Source: Loktanella sp. 3ANDIMAR09 (GTDB taxonomy: Bacteria > Pseudomonadota > Alphaproteobacteria > Rhodobacterales > Rhodobacteraceae). Taken from it: a stretch of 64,000 nt of DNA. The number at the start of each line of letters is the position of its first letter. Position 1 is the stretch's first letter. The stretch lies in NCBI RefSeq assembly GCF_001420005.1, contig NZ_LJAK01000003.1, forward strand, positions 310,001 through 374,000, read 5' to 3'. The position numbers were made by a program, and so were the translations under genes. The notes under the pieces are model-generated. The model ran no database searches. It saw nothing but the letters and a program-made list of their open reading frames with translations, and was not told the origin of the DNA. Positions 16,959-25,200 of this stretch are shown piece by piece.

Positions 16959-18766
16959 AACCGGTTGTTTTGGCGCTGTCGCGCTCTGGTGAGGCCGTGG
17001 CGCACCGGGTGGCGGCCGTCCTGGGCGCGCAGGTGCATGGGCGTGTGGACCGCGTTGATGTGGCGGATGCATTTTTCGACAATGCGCTGGATCACGCGCG
17101 AGATCTGTTCGCAGCCGGCGTGCCGGTGGTCGGTGTCTGTGCAAGCGGCATCCTGATCCGGGCGGTCGCACCCTTGTTGGCAGACAAGACCGCAGAGCCA
17201 CCCGTGGTGTCGGTCAGCGATGATGGTGCGGTTGTCGTGCCGTTGCTGGGTGGTCATCGCGGGGCGAACCGGCTGGCTGCGCGGATTGCAGAGGCTTTGG
17301 GGGCCGTGTCGGCGGTCACAACGGCGGGTGATGTGGCATCGGGCGTGGCACTGGATGCGCCGCCTGCAGGGTGGCGTCTGGTCAATCCAGCTGATGCCAA
17401 GGACGCGATGGCGGCGTTGCTGTCGGGTGGTGGAGCGCGGATCAAGGGGCCGGATGCGGCAACGGCGACCTGGCTTGCCGATTTGCCGGTGGGTGACGGC
17501 GTGACGATCACCTGCGGGACAGCCCCTGCATCAGACCTTGGCGGTCATCATCTGCATTTTGCCCCGCAGCGGTTTGCGCTGGGCGTGGGCTGCGCGCGCG
17601 ATTGTGCGGTGGCGGAACTGGGGGATCTGGTCCGTGGTGTTCTGGCAGACGCCGGGATCGCGCCAGAGGCGGTGGCCTGTGTCAACACGATCGGGTTGAA
17701 GGCGGACGAGCCTGCGATCCTCGCGCTTGCGCAGGAACTGGGCGTGCCGCTGCGGTTGTTCGGCGCCGATGCGCTGGAGGCGCAGACCCCGCGCCTGGCC
17801 AATCCGTCTGACGTGGTTTTTGCCGAGGTCGGCACCCACGGCGTCAGCGAGGCTGCGGCGCTGGCACAGGTCGGCGAGGCAGGTGCGCTGGTCGTGGAAA
17901 AGCGCAAGACGGCGATGGCGACCTGTGCGGTGGCGCAGGCGGATGTGCCGCTGGTCGCCTTGCAGGGGGCCGCGCGGGGGCGCTTGTCCATCGTCGGGAT
18001 CGGACCCGGGCAGGCGTCATGGCGCACACCAGAGGTCTCGCGGCTGGTGGCAGAGGCCGAAGAACTGGTGGGATACGGGTTGTATATCGACTTGCTGGGG
18101 CCGCTGGCCGTCGGCAAGGCGCGGTCGGATTTCCCGCTGGGCGGTGAAGAGGACCGGTGCCGCTATGCGCTGGAGCAGGCGGCCAAGGGCAAGAACGTGG
18201 CGCTGGTCTGTTCGGGCGATGCGGGCATCTATGCGATGGGTGCGCTGGTGTTCGAACTGCTGGACCGGGGGCCGGACCAGATGGGCGTGTCGGATGCGGC
18301 GCGGCGGGTGGAGGTCATATCCTCGCCCGGGGTGTCGGCGTTGCAGGGTGCTGCGGCGCGTGCGGGTGCGCCATTGGGGCATGATTTCTGCGCGATCTCC
18401 CTGTCGGACCTACTGACGCCGCGTGACGATATCCTGCGGCGCCTGCGCGCGGCGGCGACGGGCGATTTCGTCATTGCGTTCTACAATCCGGTGTCGCGGA
18501 CGCGGCGGACCCTGCTGGCCGAGGCGCGGTACATCCTGTTGCAGCACCGTCCGGCGGATACGCCGGTGATGCTGGCGACCTCATTGGGCCGACCCGAGGA
18601 GCATCTGCGCTACCGGCGGCTGGACGCGCTGGAGGTCGACGAGGTGGACATGCTGACCGTCGTGCTGGTCGGGTCGAGCAATTCGCGGCTGGCGCAACTG
18701 GGTGAGGGGCCGCGGATGTACACGCCGCGCGGCTATGCGCGCAAGATCGACGGTGATCTGGCGTGA
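16949..18766 (+). CDS. CbiG-CobJ fusion: cobalt-precorrin-5A hydrolase + precorrin-3B C17-methyltransferase
   Basis: A 605-residue bifunctional corrin enzyme. Residues about 1-120 are CbiG N-terminal (GVCASGILIRAVAPLLADK, LLGGHRGANRLAARIAEAL). Residues about 210-330 are the CbiG C-terminal/CobE part (FALGVGCARDCAVAELGDLV, TIGLKADEPAILALAQELGVPLRLF, VEKRKTAMAT). Residues about 345-600 are CobJ/CbiH (GRLSIVGIGPGQASWRTPE, CSGDAGIYAMGALVFE, FYNPVSRTRR). CbiG opens the delta-lactone and releases acetaldehyde; CobJ contracts the ring. I start at GTG 16949 because AAGGAG sits 8 nt upstream, although the open frame extends further into cobI. Confidence 0.93.
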   Translation: MAIEPVVLALSRSGEAVAHRVAAVLGAQVHGRVDRVDVADAFFDNALDHARDLFAAGVPVVGVCASGILIRAVAPLLADKTAEPPVVSVSDDGAVVVPLLGGHRGANRLAARIAEALGAVSAVTTAGDVASGVALDAPPAGWRLVNPADAKDAMAALLSGGGARIKGPDAATATWLADLPVGDGVTITCGTAPASDLGGHHLHFAPQRFALGVGCARDCAVAELGDLVRGVLADAGIAPEAVACVNTIGLKADEPAILALAQELGVPLRLFGADALEAQTPRLANPSDVVFAEVGTHGVSEAAALAQVGEAGALVVEKRKTAMATCAVAQADVPLVALQGAARGRLSIVGIGPGQASWRTPEVSRLVAEAEELVGYGLYIDLLGPLAVGKARSDFPLGGEEDRCRYALEQAAKGKNVALVCSGDAGIYAMGALVFELLDRGPDQMGVSDAARRVEVISSPGVSALQGAAARAGAPLGHDFCAISLSDLLTPRDDILRRLRAAATGDFVIAFYNPVSRTRRTLLAEARYILLQHRPADTPVMLATSLGRPEEHLRYRRLDALEVDEVDMLTVVLVGSSNSRLAQLGEGPRMYTPRGYARKIDGDLA

Positions 18767-18789
18767 CCGGATTTTCGCAGAAAATCCGG
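18767..18789. repeat. TTTT-core hairpin C3, identical to C2
   Basis: CCGGATTTT-CGCAG-AAAATCCGG starts immediately after the cbiG-cobJ stop codon. It is base-for-base the same as 14953-14975 and is followed directly by a subtype A repeat. Confidence 0.88.
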
Positions 18790-18823
18790 GCCTCCGGCGG
18801 GAGTATTTTGGGCAAGATGATAC
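18790..18823 (+). repeat. Extragenic repeat, subtype A
   Basis: GCCTCCGGCGGGAGTATTTT then GGGCAAGATGATAC, matching the copy at 16211 at nearly every base. It ends 13 nt before the cobM ATG, and AGGGG just after it can serve as ribosome-binding site. Confidence 0.8.
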
Positions 18824-18836
18824 AGGGGTGTGCGGC

Positions 18837-19610
18837 ATGACGGTTTATTTCATCGGGGCGGGGCCGGGCGATCCTGAATTGCTGACGTTGAAGGCTGCGC
18901 GATTGATCGGGGCTTGCCCGGTGTGTCTATACGCGGGTTCGCTGGTGCCCGAGGAAGTCGTGGCGATTGCGCCGGAGGGCGCGCGGGTCCTGGATACCGC
19001 ACCGATGACGCTGGAAGAGACCCATGCGGAGATCGTCGCGGCCCACGCGCGCGGCGCGGACGTAGCACGGGTGCATTCGGGTGATCCGTCGCTTTATGGT
19101 GCTATTGCGGAACAGATCCGGCGGTTGAAGGCGGATGGGATCGATTATGCCATCGTGCCGGGCGTGCCGGCCTATGCGGCCGCAGCGGCGGCGATGGGAA
19201 CGGAACTGACCGTGCCGGAGGTCGGCCAATCCATCGTTCTGACCCGCATGAGCATGAAGTCGACCGGCATGCCCGCTGGCGAGACCCTGGAGAACTTTGC
19301 CCGGACCGGGACCACGCTGGCGATCCACCTTGGTATCAGGGCATTGCGCGACATCGAACGGGTGCTGACCCCGCATTACGGTGCCGATTGTCCGGTGGCG
19401 GTCGTTTACCGCGCGTCCTGGCCCGATCAGCTGATTCTGCGCGGCACGCTGTCGGATATTCACGCACAGGTCCGCGCGGCCAAGATCACGCGCACGGCCC
19501 TGATCATGGTCGGCCCTGTGTTGGGCGCGCAACACGGGTTTCCGGACTCGGCGCTTTATGATGCGGCCAAACCCCATGTCCTGCGGCCTAAGGCGCGCAA
19601 GACGGGGTGA
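18837..19610 (+). CDS. cobM: Precorrin-4 C11-methyltransferase (CobM/CbiF)
   Basis: Methylates C-11 (precorrin-4 or its cobalt form). 257 residues: MTVYFIGAGPGDPELLTLKAARLI, CLYAGSLVPEEV, RVHSGDPSLYGAIAEQIRRL and the diagnostic RMSMKSTGMPAGE segment leave little doubt. Start ATG 18837 is where family similarity begins. Last gene of the plus-strand corrin run; a possible terminator hairpin follows at 19629. CobK, CobF and a CobG/CobZ are not in this window. Confidence 0.96.
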   Translation: MTVYFIGAGPGDPELLTLKAARLIGACPVCLYAGSLVPEEVVAIAPEGARVLDTAPMTLEETHAEIVAAHARGADVARVHSGDPSLYGAIAEQIRRLKADGIDYAIVPGVPAYAAAAAAMGTELTVPEVGQSIVLTRMSMKSTGMPAGETLENFARTGTTLAIHLGIRALRDIERVLTPHYGADCPVAVVYRASWPDQLILRGTLSDIHAQVRAAKITRTALIMVGPVLGAQHGFPDSALYDAAKPHVLRPKARKTG

Positions 19611-19628
19611 TCGTGCCGCAGGTGCAGT

Positions 19629-19647
19629 GCCGCATTGCGGCGGCTTT
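19629..19647 (+). terminator. Possible terminator after cobM
   Basis: GCCGC-ATT-GCGGC hairpin followed by GGCTTTT. The stem is only 5 bp, and alternative pairings with an upstream GCCGC (19615) exist. Confidence 0.4.
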
Positions 19648-19705
19648 TGTCACTTGAAATTTACCGGCAGCGCATAATCTTGTCTTGCAAGCAAGGGAGT
19701 GCGCC

Positions 19706-20056
19706 ATGAACGACATCCTACCAGACGCGATCCGCAAAGGTTTGCAGGAGGCCCGCCGCGTGTCATTGGACCGCGGGGAACGGCTGTGTGTGCACGACGG
19801 TGATGATGTCTATCGCATCCTGCGGTTCTGGCAGGATGGCATGGCGCTGGATGCCGGTGCCTGTGACAAACTGCGCGGCCGCGTCGATATCTACGATGGT
19901 GCGCGGCATCTGTATCAGGCGCTGATCCTTGGCGCGGATGTGACCGACGGCGAATGCCATTTCCGGTTCAAATGGCTGCATCCGGTTCGCCAGACCGCGG
20001 CGCTGGATTTCGAAAGCGAGTTGCGCGCGCCGGCGGGTCTGCTGACGCGCGCATGA
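19706..20056 (+). CDS. Hypothetical protein
   Basis: A 116-residue soluble protein with no signal or membrane segment: MNDILPDAIRKGLQEARRVS, then RGERLCVHDGDDVYRILRFWQDGMALDAG, and an ending LDFESELRAPAGLL. I do not recognise the family. GGGAG is well placed 6 nt before ATG 19706, which supports this start over an upstream TTG. The acidic/basic balance and codon use match the neighbours, so it is probably a genuine Rhodobacteraceae gene. Its stop lies 10 bp from the convergent MalY gene. Confidence 0.7.
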   Translation: MNDILPDAIRKGLQEARRVSLDRGERLCVHDGDDVYRILRFWQDGMALDAGACDKLRGRVDIYDGARHLYQALILGADVTDGECHFRFKWLHPVRQTAALDFESELRAPAGLLTRA

Positions 20057-20065
20057 TCTGCCGCA

Positions 20066-21235
20066 CTATTGAAGGTCGGCAAAGGCCTTTTGCAGGCGGC
20101 TGACCGCGTCCTCGATCTGGGCGCGGGGGGCGCCGATGTTGAAGCGCAGGAACTGACCGCCACCCTTGCCGAAGGTGGGTCCGTGATTTGCCGCGATCTG
20201 TGCGTCGTTCTGAACGCGTGACGTGAAATCGGCAGCGGACATGCCTGTCCCCGAAAAATCGACCCAGGCGAGGTAGGTCGATTCCAGCTGCATGCTGTGC
20301 ACACCGGGGATCGTGTTGACGCCTGCATCGAAAATCCGGCGGTTTTCGTCGAGATAGAGGCGGAGCGCATCGACCCATGCCGCACCCTCGGGCGAATAGG
20401 CGGCGGTGGTCATGAACAATCCGAAACTGTTGGGCGACATGCCAAGTGCTGCCATGCGCGCGGCAAATCGTGCGCGCAGGTCGGGATCGGCAATGATGAC
20501 GTTGCCGCCGTGGCTGCCCGCGATGTTGAAGGTCTTGGTCGCGGAGGTCATCATCACCAGCCGGTCGGCGATCCCGTCGATCTGCGTCATCGGGATATGG
20601 GTTTGCCCCGGGAACGTCAGGTCGTGGTGGATTTCGTCCGACAGCAGGATCAGTTCGTGCCGCTTGGCGAATGCGGCGACCGCCTGCAGTTCGGCGCGGG
20701 TCCAGACGCGGCCGCCGGGATTGTGCGGCGAGCAGAGGATCAGCATCCGTTCGGACCCGTCCATCTGGGCGTCCCAGCTGTCGAAATCCATCTCGTAGCG
20801 GCCGTCGATATTGGCCAGCTCGCATTCCACGACACGGCGCCCGGATGCGTTTATCACGCGGGCGAAGGCGTGGTAGACAGGCGTCATCAGCACCACGCCG
20901 TCCCCCGGTTTCGTAAATGCGTCAAGGCACATGGCCGTGCCGTTCACCAGGCCGTGGGTGGTAAAGATATGCGCAGGATCGACGGTCCAGCCGTGGCGTT
21001 CCGCCATCCACCAGCAGATCGCGGCGCGGTAGTCGGTTTCATCCCCGAAATAGCCGAACACCCCATGATCGACCATGTCGGTGACAGCCTTGCGGATGCA
21101 GTCGGGGGCCTGAAATTCCATGTCGGCGACCCACATCGCGATCCCGTCCTCACGCGAGACGCCGTAGATGTCCTCCATCGCGTCCCACTTGGCGCAGTGG
21201 GTGTTGCGGCGGTTGATCGGTGTGTCGAAATGCAT
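20066..21235 (-). CDS. MalY/PatB-type PLP C-S lyase (cystathionine beta-lyase-like)
   Basis: A 389-residue fold-type I aminotransferase. It begins FDTPINRRNTHCAKWD, characteristic of the MalY/PatB group, and has the PLP Lys in MMTSATKTFNIAGSHGGNVI, with LCSPHNPGGRVWT and LSDEIHHDL upstream of it. Members cleave cystathionine or other C-S substrates to pyruvate, ammonia and a thiol. The physiological substrate is unknown. It is alone on the minus strand and divergent from the deformylase cluster, with about 136 bp between starts. Confidence 0.92.
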   Translation of the reverse strand: MHFDTPINRRNTHCAKWDAMEDIYGVSREDGIAMWVADMEFQAPDCIRKAVTDMVDHGVFGYFGDETDYRAAICWWMAERHGWTVDPAHIFTTHGLVNGTAMCLDAFTKPGDGVVLMTPVYHAFARVINASGRRVVECELANIDGRYEMDFDSWDAQMDGSERMLILCSPHNPGGRVWTRAELQAVAAFAKRHELILLSDEIHHDLTFPGQTHIPMTQIDGIADRLVMMTSATKTFNIAGSHGGNVIIADPDLRARFAARMAALGMSPNSFGLFMTTAAYSPEGAAWVDALRLYLDENRRIFDAGVNTIPGVHSMQLESTYLAWVDFSGTGMSAADFTSRVQNDAQIAANHGPTFGKGGGQFLRFNIGAPRAQIEDAVSRLQKAFADLQ

Positions 21236-21371
21236 GGGACTGCCTCTTGCTGTGGTGGTGACAGGTTCGGGGTAGGGCGCGCCGGGTGCAAGGCGAAAAT
21301 GGTGCAGGTCAGCGGATGCACAGGCGGGGGGCGATGTTGCAAAAGCCGCAGGCCCGGCCTAATTGGGGCGC

Positions 21372-21893
21372 ATGACAATACGCCCCATTCTGATCCATCC
21401 CGACCCGCGCCTGAAAAAGGTGGCCGATCCCGTGACCGCGGTCGACGACGCCTTGCGTACACTGGCCGCCGACATGCTGGAAACCATGTATGACGCGCCC
21501 GGTATCGGCCTTGCAGCGCCGCAGGTCGGTGTGATGCAGCGCATCATCACCATGGATTGCGTCAAGGAAGAGGGCGAGGACCCACGCCCCATGGTCCTGA
21601 TCAACCCGCGCGTGACATGGGCAAGCGAGGAGACGAGCAGCTATGAGGAAGGCTGTCTGTCGATCCCCGAGCAATACGCCGATGTTGAACGCCCGGCAGA
21701 GGTCGAGGTCACATGGATGGACCTGGACGGTGCCACGCAGTCCGAACGGTTCGGCGGCCTGTGGGCCACCTGTGTGCAGCACGAGATCGACCATCTGGAT
21801 GGCAAGCTGTTCATCGACTACCTGGGGTCGATGAAACGCCAGATGATCACGCGCAAGATGCAGAAGCTGAAACGCGAACGGGCGCGGGCATGA
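21372..21893 (+). CDS. def: Peptide deformylase, complete active site
   Basis: Removes the N-formyl group from new proteins; iron- or zinc-dependent, cytoplasmic. The 173-residue protein has all three motifs: GIGLAAPQ (residue about 45), EEGCLS with the metal Cys, and QHEIDHLDG with the two metal His and catalytic Glu. ATG 21372 (MTIRPILIHPDPRLKKVADPV) fits the family. First of three tandem def-like genes; the stop shares bases with the next start (ATGATG at 21890). The essential deformylase in this organism is most likely this copy. Confidence 0.96.
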   Translation: MTIRPILIHPDPRLKKVADPVTAVDDALRTLAADMLETMYDAPGIGLAAPQVGVMQRIITMDCVKEEGEDPRPMVLINPRVTWASEETSSYEEGCLSIPEQYADVERPAEVEVTWMDLDGATQSERFGGLWATCVQHEIDHLDGKLFIDYLGSMKRQMITRKMQKLKRERARA

Positions 21894-22345
21894 TGCCGAT
21901 CTTGCAGGCCCCGCATCCGGGTCTGCGGGTGGTTTGTGCGCCGGTTGCGGATTTTGATGATGGCCTGCGGGCGCTGACCGATGCGATGTTCGCGGCGATG
22001 TACGATGCGCCGGGGCGCGGGCTGGCCGCACCGCAGGTCGGTGTGCTGTCGCGAGTGTTCGTCATGGATGCCACCTGGAAAGATGCAGAGCCGCGTCCGA
22101 TGGTGTTCGTGAACCCGCAGATCGTGGATCGATCCCGCGACATGGCCGCGATCAGCGAAAGCTGTCTGTCGATCCCCGATCAGCTGGTGTCAGTGTCGCG
22201 CCCGGCCTGGGTGACGTTGCGCTGGCAAGGGCTGGACGGTGTGGAACAGACAGACACGTTCAAGGGTGTGGAGGCGGTCATCGTGCAGCACGAACGCGAT
22301 CATCTGGACGGCATCCTGATCACCGATTACGCGGTGCAGGCGTGA
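21890..22345 (+). CDS. Peptide deformylase homologue, second copy with variant motif
   Basis: A 151-residue deformylase-like protein. Motif I reads GRGLAAPQ and motif III VQHERDHLDG, keeping His-Glu-x-x-His. Motif II is ESCLS instead of EGCLS, a Gly to Ser change beside the metal Cys. It also lacks the C-terminal basic helix seen in the first copy. Activity is plausible but may be altered. Start 21890 or 21893 (ATGATG), inside the end of def; the stop overlaps the third copy (GTGA). Confidence 0.9.
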   Translation: MMPILQAPHPGLRVVCAPVADFDDGLRALTDAMFAAMYDAPGRGLAAPQVGVLSRVFVMDATWKDAEPRPMVFVNPQIVDRSRDMAAISESCLSIPDQLVSVSRPAWVTLRWQGLDGVEQTDTFKGVEAVIVQHERDHLDGILITDYAVQA

Positions 22346-22836
22346 CCCGGACGGTTGTGCGCTGGCCGCATAAGGCGCTGCGGACCCCCGCGGCCGATGT
22401 GCCTGACATCACCGATGACATTCGCAGCATCTGGGACGACATGATCGCCGTGATGGAGGCGATGCCCGGCGTTGGACTGGCCGCCGTGCAGCTGGGTATC
22501 CCGCTGCGGCTGGCGGTCGTGGACGCCAGCACAGCGCGGGGGCAGGCCGTGCGCATGGCCAACCCCGAGATCCTGCACGCGAGCGTGGAGCTGCGGGACC
22601 ACGAGGAGGCTTCGCCCTGCCTGCCGGGTGTAAGTGCCGTGGTCAAACGCCCGCGAGCGGTGACGGTGCGGTTTCTGAACGCGGATGGCGCGGTGGAAGA
22701 GCGCGATTTCGTCAGCCTCTGGGCCACGAGCGTGCAGCACCAGATCGACCACCTGGCGGGGCGGATGTATTTCGACCGGCTGGGCCGGGTCAAACGGGAC
22801 ATGCTGCTGAAACGTGCGGCCAAGCTGGGACGTTAG
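22342..22836 (+). CDS. Degenerate peptide deformylase homologue lacking the catalytic Glu
   Basis: 164 residues clearly of deformylase descent: GVGLAAVQLG (normally GIGLAAPQ), EASPCLPG (normally EGCLS) and VQHQIDHLAG. The catalytic Glu of HExxH is Gln134 between His133 and His137, and motif II has an insertion. Classical deformylase activity is therefore not expected. The frame is intact and the C-terminal tail DRLGRVKRDMLLKRAAKLGR resembles that of the first copy, so the gene appears maintained. GTG start at 22342, coupled to copy two. Confidence 0.9.
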   Translation: MTRTVVRWPHKALRTPAADVPDITDDIRSIWDDMIAVMEAMPGVGLAAVQLGIPLRLAVVDASTARGQAVRMANPEILHASVELRDHEEASPCLPGVSAVVKRPRAVTVRFLNADGAVEERDFVSLWATSVQHQIDHLAGRMYFDRLGRVKRDMLLKRAAKLGR

Positions 22837-22840
22837 CGGT

Positions 22841-22894
22841 GGGGGCGCTGCCCCCGGCTACGCCTCCCCCGGAGTATTTTTGGCAAGATGATGC
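22841..22894 (+). repeat. Extragenic hairpin plus subtype A repeat
   Basis: GGGGGC-GCT-GCCCCC hairpin (22841-22855), a short spacer, then CTCCCCCGGAGTATTTTTGG followed by CAAGATGATGC (to 22894). It lies between the convergent third def homologue and trpA. It could act as a bidirectional transcription end, though there is no T-tract after the GC hairpin. Confidence 0.8.
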
Positions 22895-22897
22895 GGA

Positions 22898-23689
22898 TCA
22901 GCCGCGGTGACAGCCGTCGGCCAGCGATTTGACGAAGGCGAGCACGTCGGCCACGCTTTCTCCGGCACCGATTTTTTCAACGATGGCAGAGCCTACGACA
23001 GCACCGTCGGCGATGCTGGCGATGGATTCCGCGGCCTCGGGCGTCTTGATGCCAAAGCCCACGATCACGGGCAGGTCGGTGTGCGATTTGATGCGCGCGA
23101 CCTCGGGGGCGACATCGGCGGATTGGGCCTCGGCGGTGCCGGTGATGCCGGTGACCGACACGTAGTAGACGAAACCGGAGGTGTTTGTCAGCACCTTTGG
23201 CAGGCGTTTGTCATCTGTCGTGGGCGTGGCGAGCCGGATGAAATTCAGTCCGGCCTTTTGCGCGGGAATGCAGAGTTCGTCGTCCTCCTCTGGAGGCAGA
23301 TCGACGATGATGAGACCGTCGATCCCCGCCTCACGGGCCTGGGCGAGAAATGTATCCACGCCGCGCGAATAGATCGGGTTGTAATAGCCCATCATCACGA
23401 TCGGGGTGGTGTCATCGGTCTGCCGCAGGGTGCGGGCGATTTCCAGCGTCTTGTCCAAGGTCATGTGCTGGGCCAATGCGCGCTGACCCGCCAGCTGGAT
23501 CGTGGTGCCGTCGGCCATCGGGTCGGTGAACGGCAACCCCAGTTCGATGATGTCGACGCCGGCAGCCGGCAGGCCCTGCACGATTTCGAGAGAGGTTTCG
23601 AAGGTCGGGTCACCGGCCATGACATAGGCGACGAAGGCCTTGCGGTTCTGAGCGCGGAGCTGGGCGAATTTGGCGTCGATCCGGGACAT
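22898..23689 (-). CDS. trpA: Tryptophan synthase alpha subunit
   Basis: Cleaves indole-3-glycerol phosphate to indole and glyceraldehyde-3-phosphate, in complex with TrpB. The 263 residues include [17 protein letters not shown] (with the catalytic Glu and phosphate-site neighbours), [12 protein letters not shown] with the catalytic Asp and [12 protein letters not shown]. Full length for the family. trpB is not adjacent; the upstream neighbour is the small membrane protein on the other strand. Confidence 0.96.
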   Translation of the reverse strand: MSRIDAKFAQLRAQNRKAFVAYVMAGDPTFETSLEIVQGLPAAGVDIIELGLPFTDPMADGTTIQLAGQRALAQHMTLDKTLEIARTLRQTDDTTPIVMMGYYNPIYSRGVDTFLAQAREAGIDGLIIVDLPPEEDDELCIPAQKAGLNFIRLATPTTDDKRLPKVLTNTSGFVYYVSVTGITGTAEAQSADVAPEVARIKSHTDLPVIVGFGIKTPEAAESIASIADGAVVGSAIVEKIGAGESVADVLAFVKSLADGCHRG

Positions 23690-23792
23690 GTGGCAGGCTC
23701 CTGTAGCGGGGTCGCGGATTACTGCCAGCGCGGGGCGCGGTTTGCAATGGGGCAGGGGGTGAAATGACGCGGAAGGGGCCTATGTGTGATCC

Positions 23793-23978
23793 ATGAATTA
23801 TTTGCTCGCCTTGTTGCTCCCGCCTCTTTCGATCCTGCTGGCCGGTCGGCCATTCATCGGGATCATCGTGTTTTTCATCTGGATCCCGGCACTGCTGTTT
23901 TCGGGCGGCCTGACGCACCCGATGTTCATCATCCTGGCCTGGTTGCTGATCTACGAGGGACGCAATCGCGCGGCCTGA
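23793..23978 (+). CDS. Small two-segment membrane protein, YqaE/Pmp3-like
   Basis: A 61-residue hydrophobic protein (MNYLLALLLPPLSILLAGRPF, then IGIIVFFIWIPALLFSGGL and a third hydrophobic stretch). The PP-x-x-L in the first segment and overall size resemble the UPF0057/Pmp3 proteolipids involved in membrane potential and salt stress, but similarity is limited and the C-terminus (LAWLLIYEGRNRAA) differs. It lies 104 bp from the divergent trpA start and 62 bp before ychF. Confidence 0.65.
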   Translation: MNYLLALLLPPLSILLAGRPFIGIIVFFIWIPALLFSGGLTHPMFIILAWLLIYEGRNRAA

Positions 23979-24040
23979 CCTCTTGAGTCTGCCACCGGGG
24001 ACGACTAGACGCGCGGGTGCACGGTCACAGGAGATGCGTC

Positions 24041-25138
24041 ATGGGCTTTAAGATGGGAATTGTCGGTCTGCCGAACGTCGGTAAATCGACCCTGTTCAAC
24101 GCGCTGACGCGCACGGCGGCCGCGCAGGCCGCGAATTTCCCGTTTTGCACGATCGAGCCGAACGTCGGTGATGTGGCGGTGCCTGACGCGCGGCTGGACA
24201 CGCTGGCCCGGATCGCAGGGTCCAAGCAGATCATCCCGACGCGCATGACCTTTGTCGATATCGCTGGACTGGTGAAGGGCGCATCCAAGGGCGAGGGGCT
24301 GGGGAACCAGTTCCTGGCCAATATCCGTGAATGCGATGCCATTGCGCATGTGCTGCGGTGTTTCGAGGATGACGACATCACCCACGTCGAGGGACGGGTC
24401 GATCCGGTCGAGGATGCGGCCGTGATCGAGACCGAACTGATGCTGGCAGACTTGGAGAGCATCGAAAAGCGTCTGGCGGGCCTTGTGCGCAAGGTGCGCG
24501 GTGGCGACAAGGAGGCGGTTCAGCAAGAGCGCCTGCTGAAGGCCGCGCAGGAAGTGCTGGAAGACGGACGGCCCGCACGGGTGGTCGCGGTTGACGCTGA
24601 TGATGCCAAGGCGTGGCGGATGCTGCAATTGCTGACGACGAAACCCGTCCTCTATGTCTGCAACGTCGAGGAAGACAGTGCGGGTGCCGGCAACAGCCAG
24701 TCCGCGCGTGTGGCCGAAATGGCGGCGGCGCAGGGCAACAGCCACGTTGTGATCTCGGCCCGGATCGAGGAAGAGATCAGCCAGCTGGAGGCCGAGGAAG
24801 CCGAGATGTTCCTGTCCGAGATGGGGCTGGACGAGGCGGGTCTGGACCGGTTGATCCGGGCGGGCTACGCGTTGCTGCATCTTCAGACCTATTTTACGGT
24901 CGGTCCCAAGGAGGCGCGCGCCTGGACGATTCCGGAAGGCACTTCTGCGCCCAAGGCGGCGGGCGTCATCCATGGCGATTTCGAGCGCGGCTTCATTCGG
25001 GCCGAGACCATCGCCTATGACGATTTCGTGGCCCTTGGGGGGGAACAGCCCGCCAAGGAAGCAGGCAAGATGCGTGCAGAAGGCAAGTCCTATGTCGTCA
25101 AGGACGGCGACGTGCTGCATTTCCTGTTCAACACCTGA
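24041..25138 (+). CDS. ychF: Redox-regulated OBG-family ATPase YchF
   Basis: A 365-residue P-loop ATPase that binds the ribosome and responds to oxidative stress. GIVGLPNVGKSTLFNALT is Walker A, NFPFCTIEPNVG the switch, FVDIAGLVKGASKGEGLGNQFL the DxxG region. The Asn of the usual NKxD specificity motif sits in VCNVEE, as expected for YchF rather than a GTPase. A C-terminal TGS domain (TYFTVGPKEARAW, VVKDGDVLHFLFN) completes it. ATG 24041 with GGAG upstream fits the family. Confidence 0.97.
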   Translation: MGFKMGIVGLPNVGKSTLFNALTRTAAAQAANFPFCTIEPNVGDVAVPDARLDTLARIAGSKQIIPTRMTFVDIAGLVKGASKGEGLGNQFLANIRECDAIAHVLRCFEDDDITHVEGRVDPVEDAAVIETELMLADLESIEKRLAGLVRKVRGGDKEAVQQERLLKAAQEVLEDGRPARVVAVDADDAKAWRMLQLLTTKPVLYVCNVEEDSAGAGNSQSARVAEMAAAQGNSHVVISARIEEEISQLEAEEAEMFLSEMGLDEAGLDRLIRAGYALLHLQTYFTVGPKEARAWTIPEGTSAPKAAGVIHGDFERGFIRAETIAYDDFVALGGEQPAKEAGKMRAEGKSYVVKDGDVLHFLFNT

Positions 25139-25148
25139 TGTCGGCGAT

Positions 25149-25174
25149 GTCAGGATTTTCGCGAAAATCCTGAC
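25149..25174. repeat. TTTT-core palindrome C4 (26 bp)
   Basis: Perfect self-complementary 26-bp palindrome centred on ATTTTCGCGAAAAT, outer arms GTCAGG and CCTGAC. It lies 10 nt after the ychF stop. Confidence 0.88.
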
Positions 25175-25178
25175 GGGG

Positions 25179-25200
25179 CCGATTTTTCGCGAAAAATCGG
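25179..25200. repeat. TTTT-core palindrome C5 (22 bp)
   Basis: Perfect palindrome with core TTTTTCGCGAAAAA and arms CCGA/TCGG. It is separated from C4 by only 4 nt, so two hairpins stand side by side. Confidence 0.88.
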
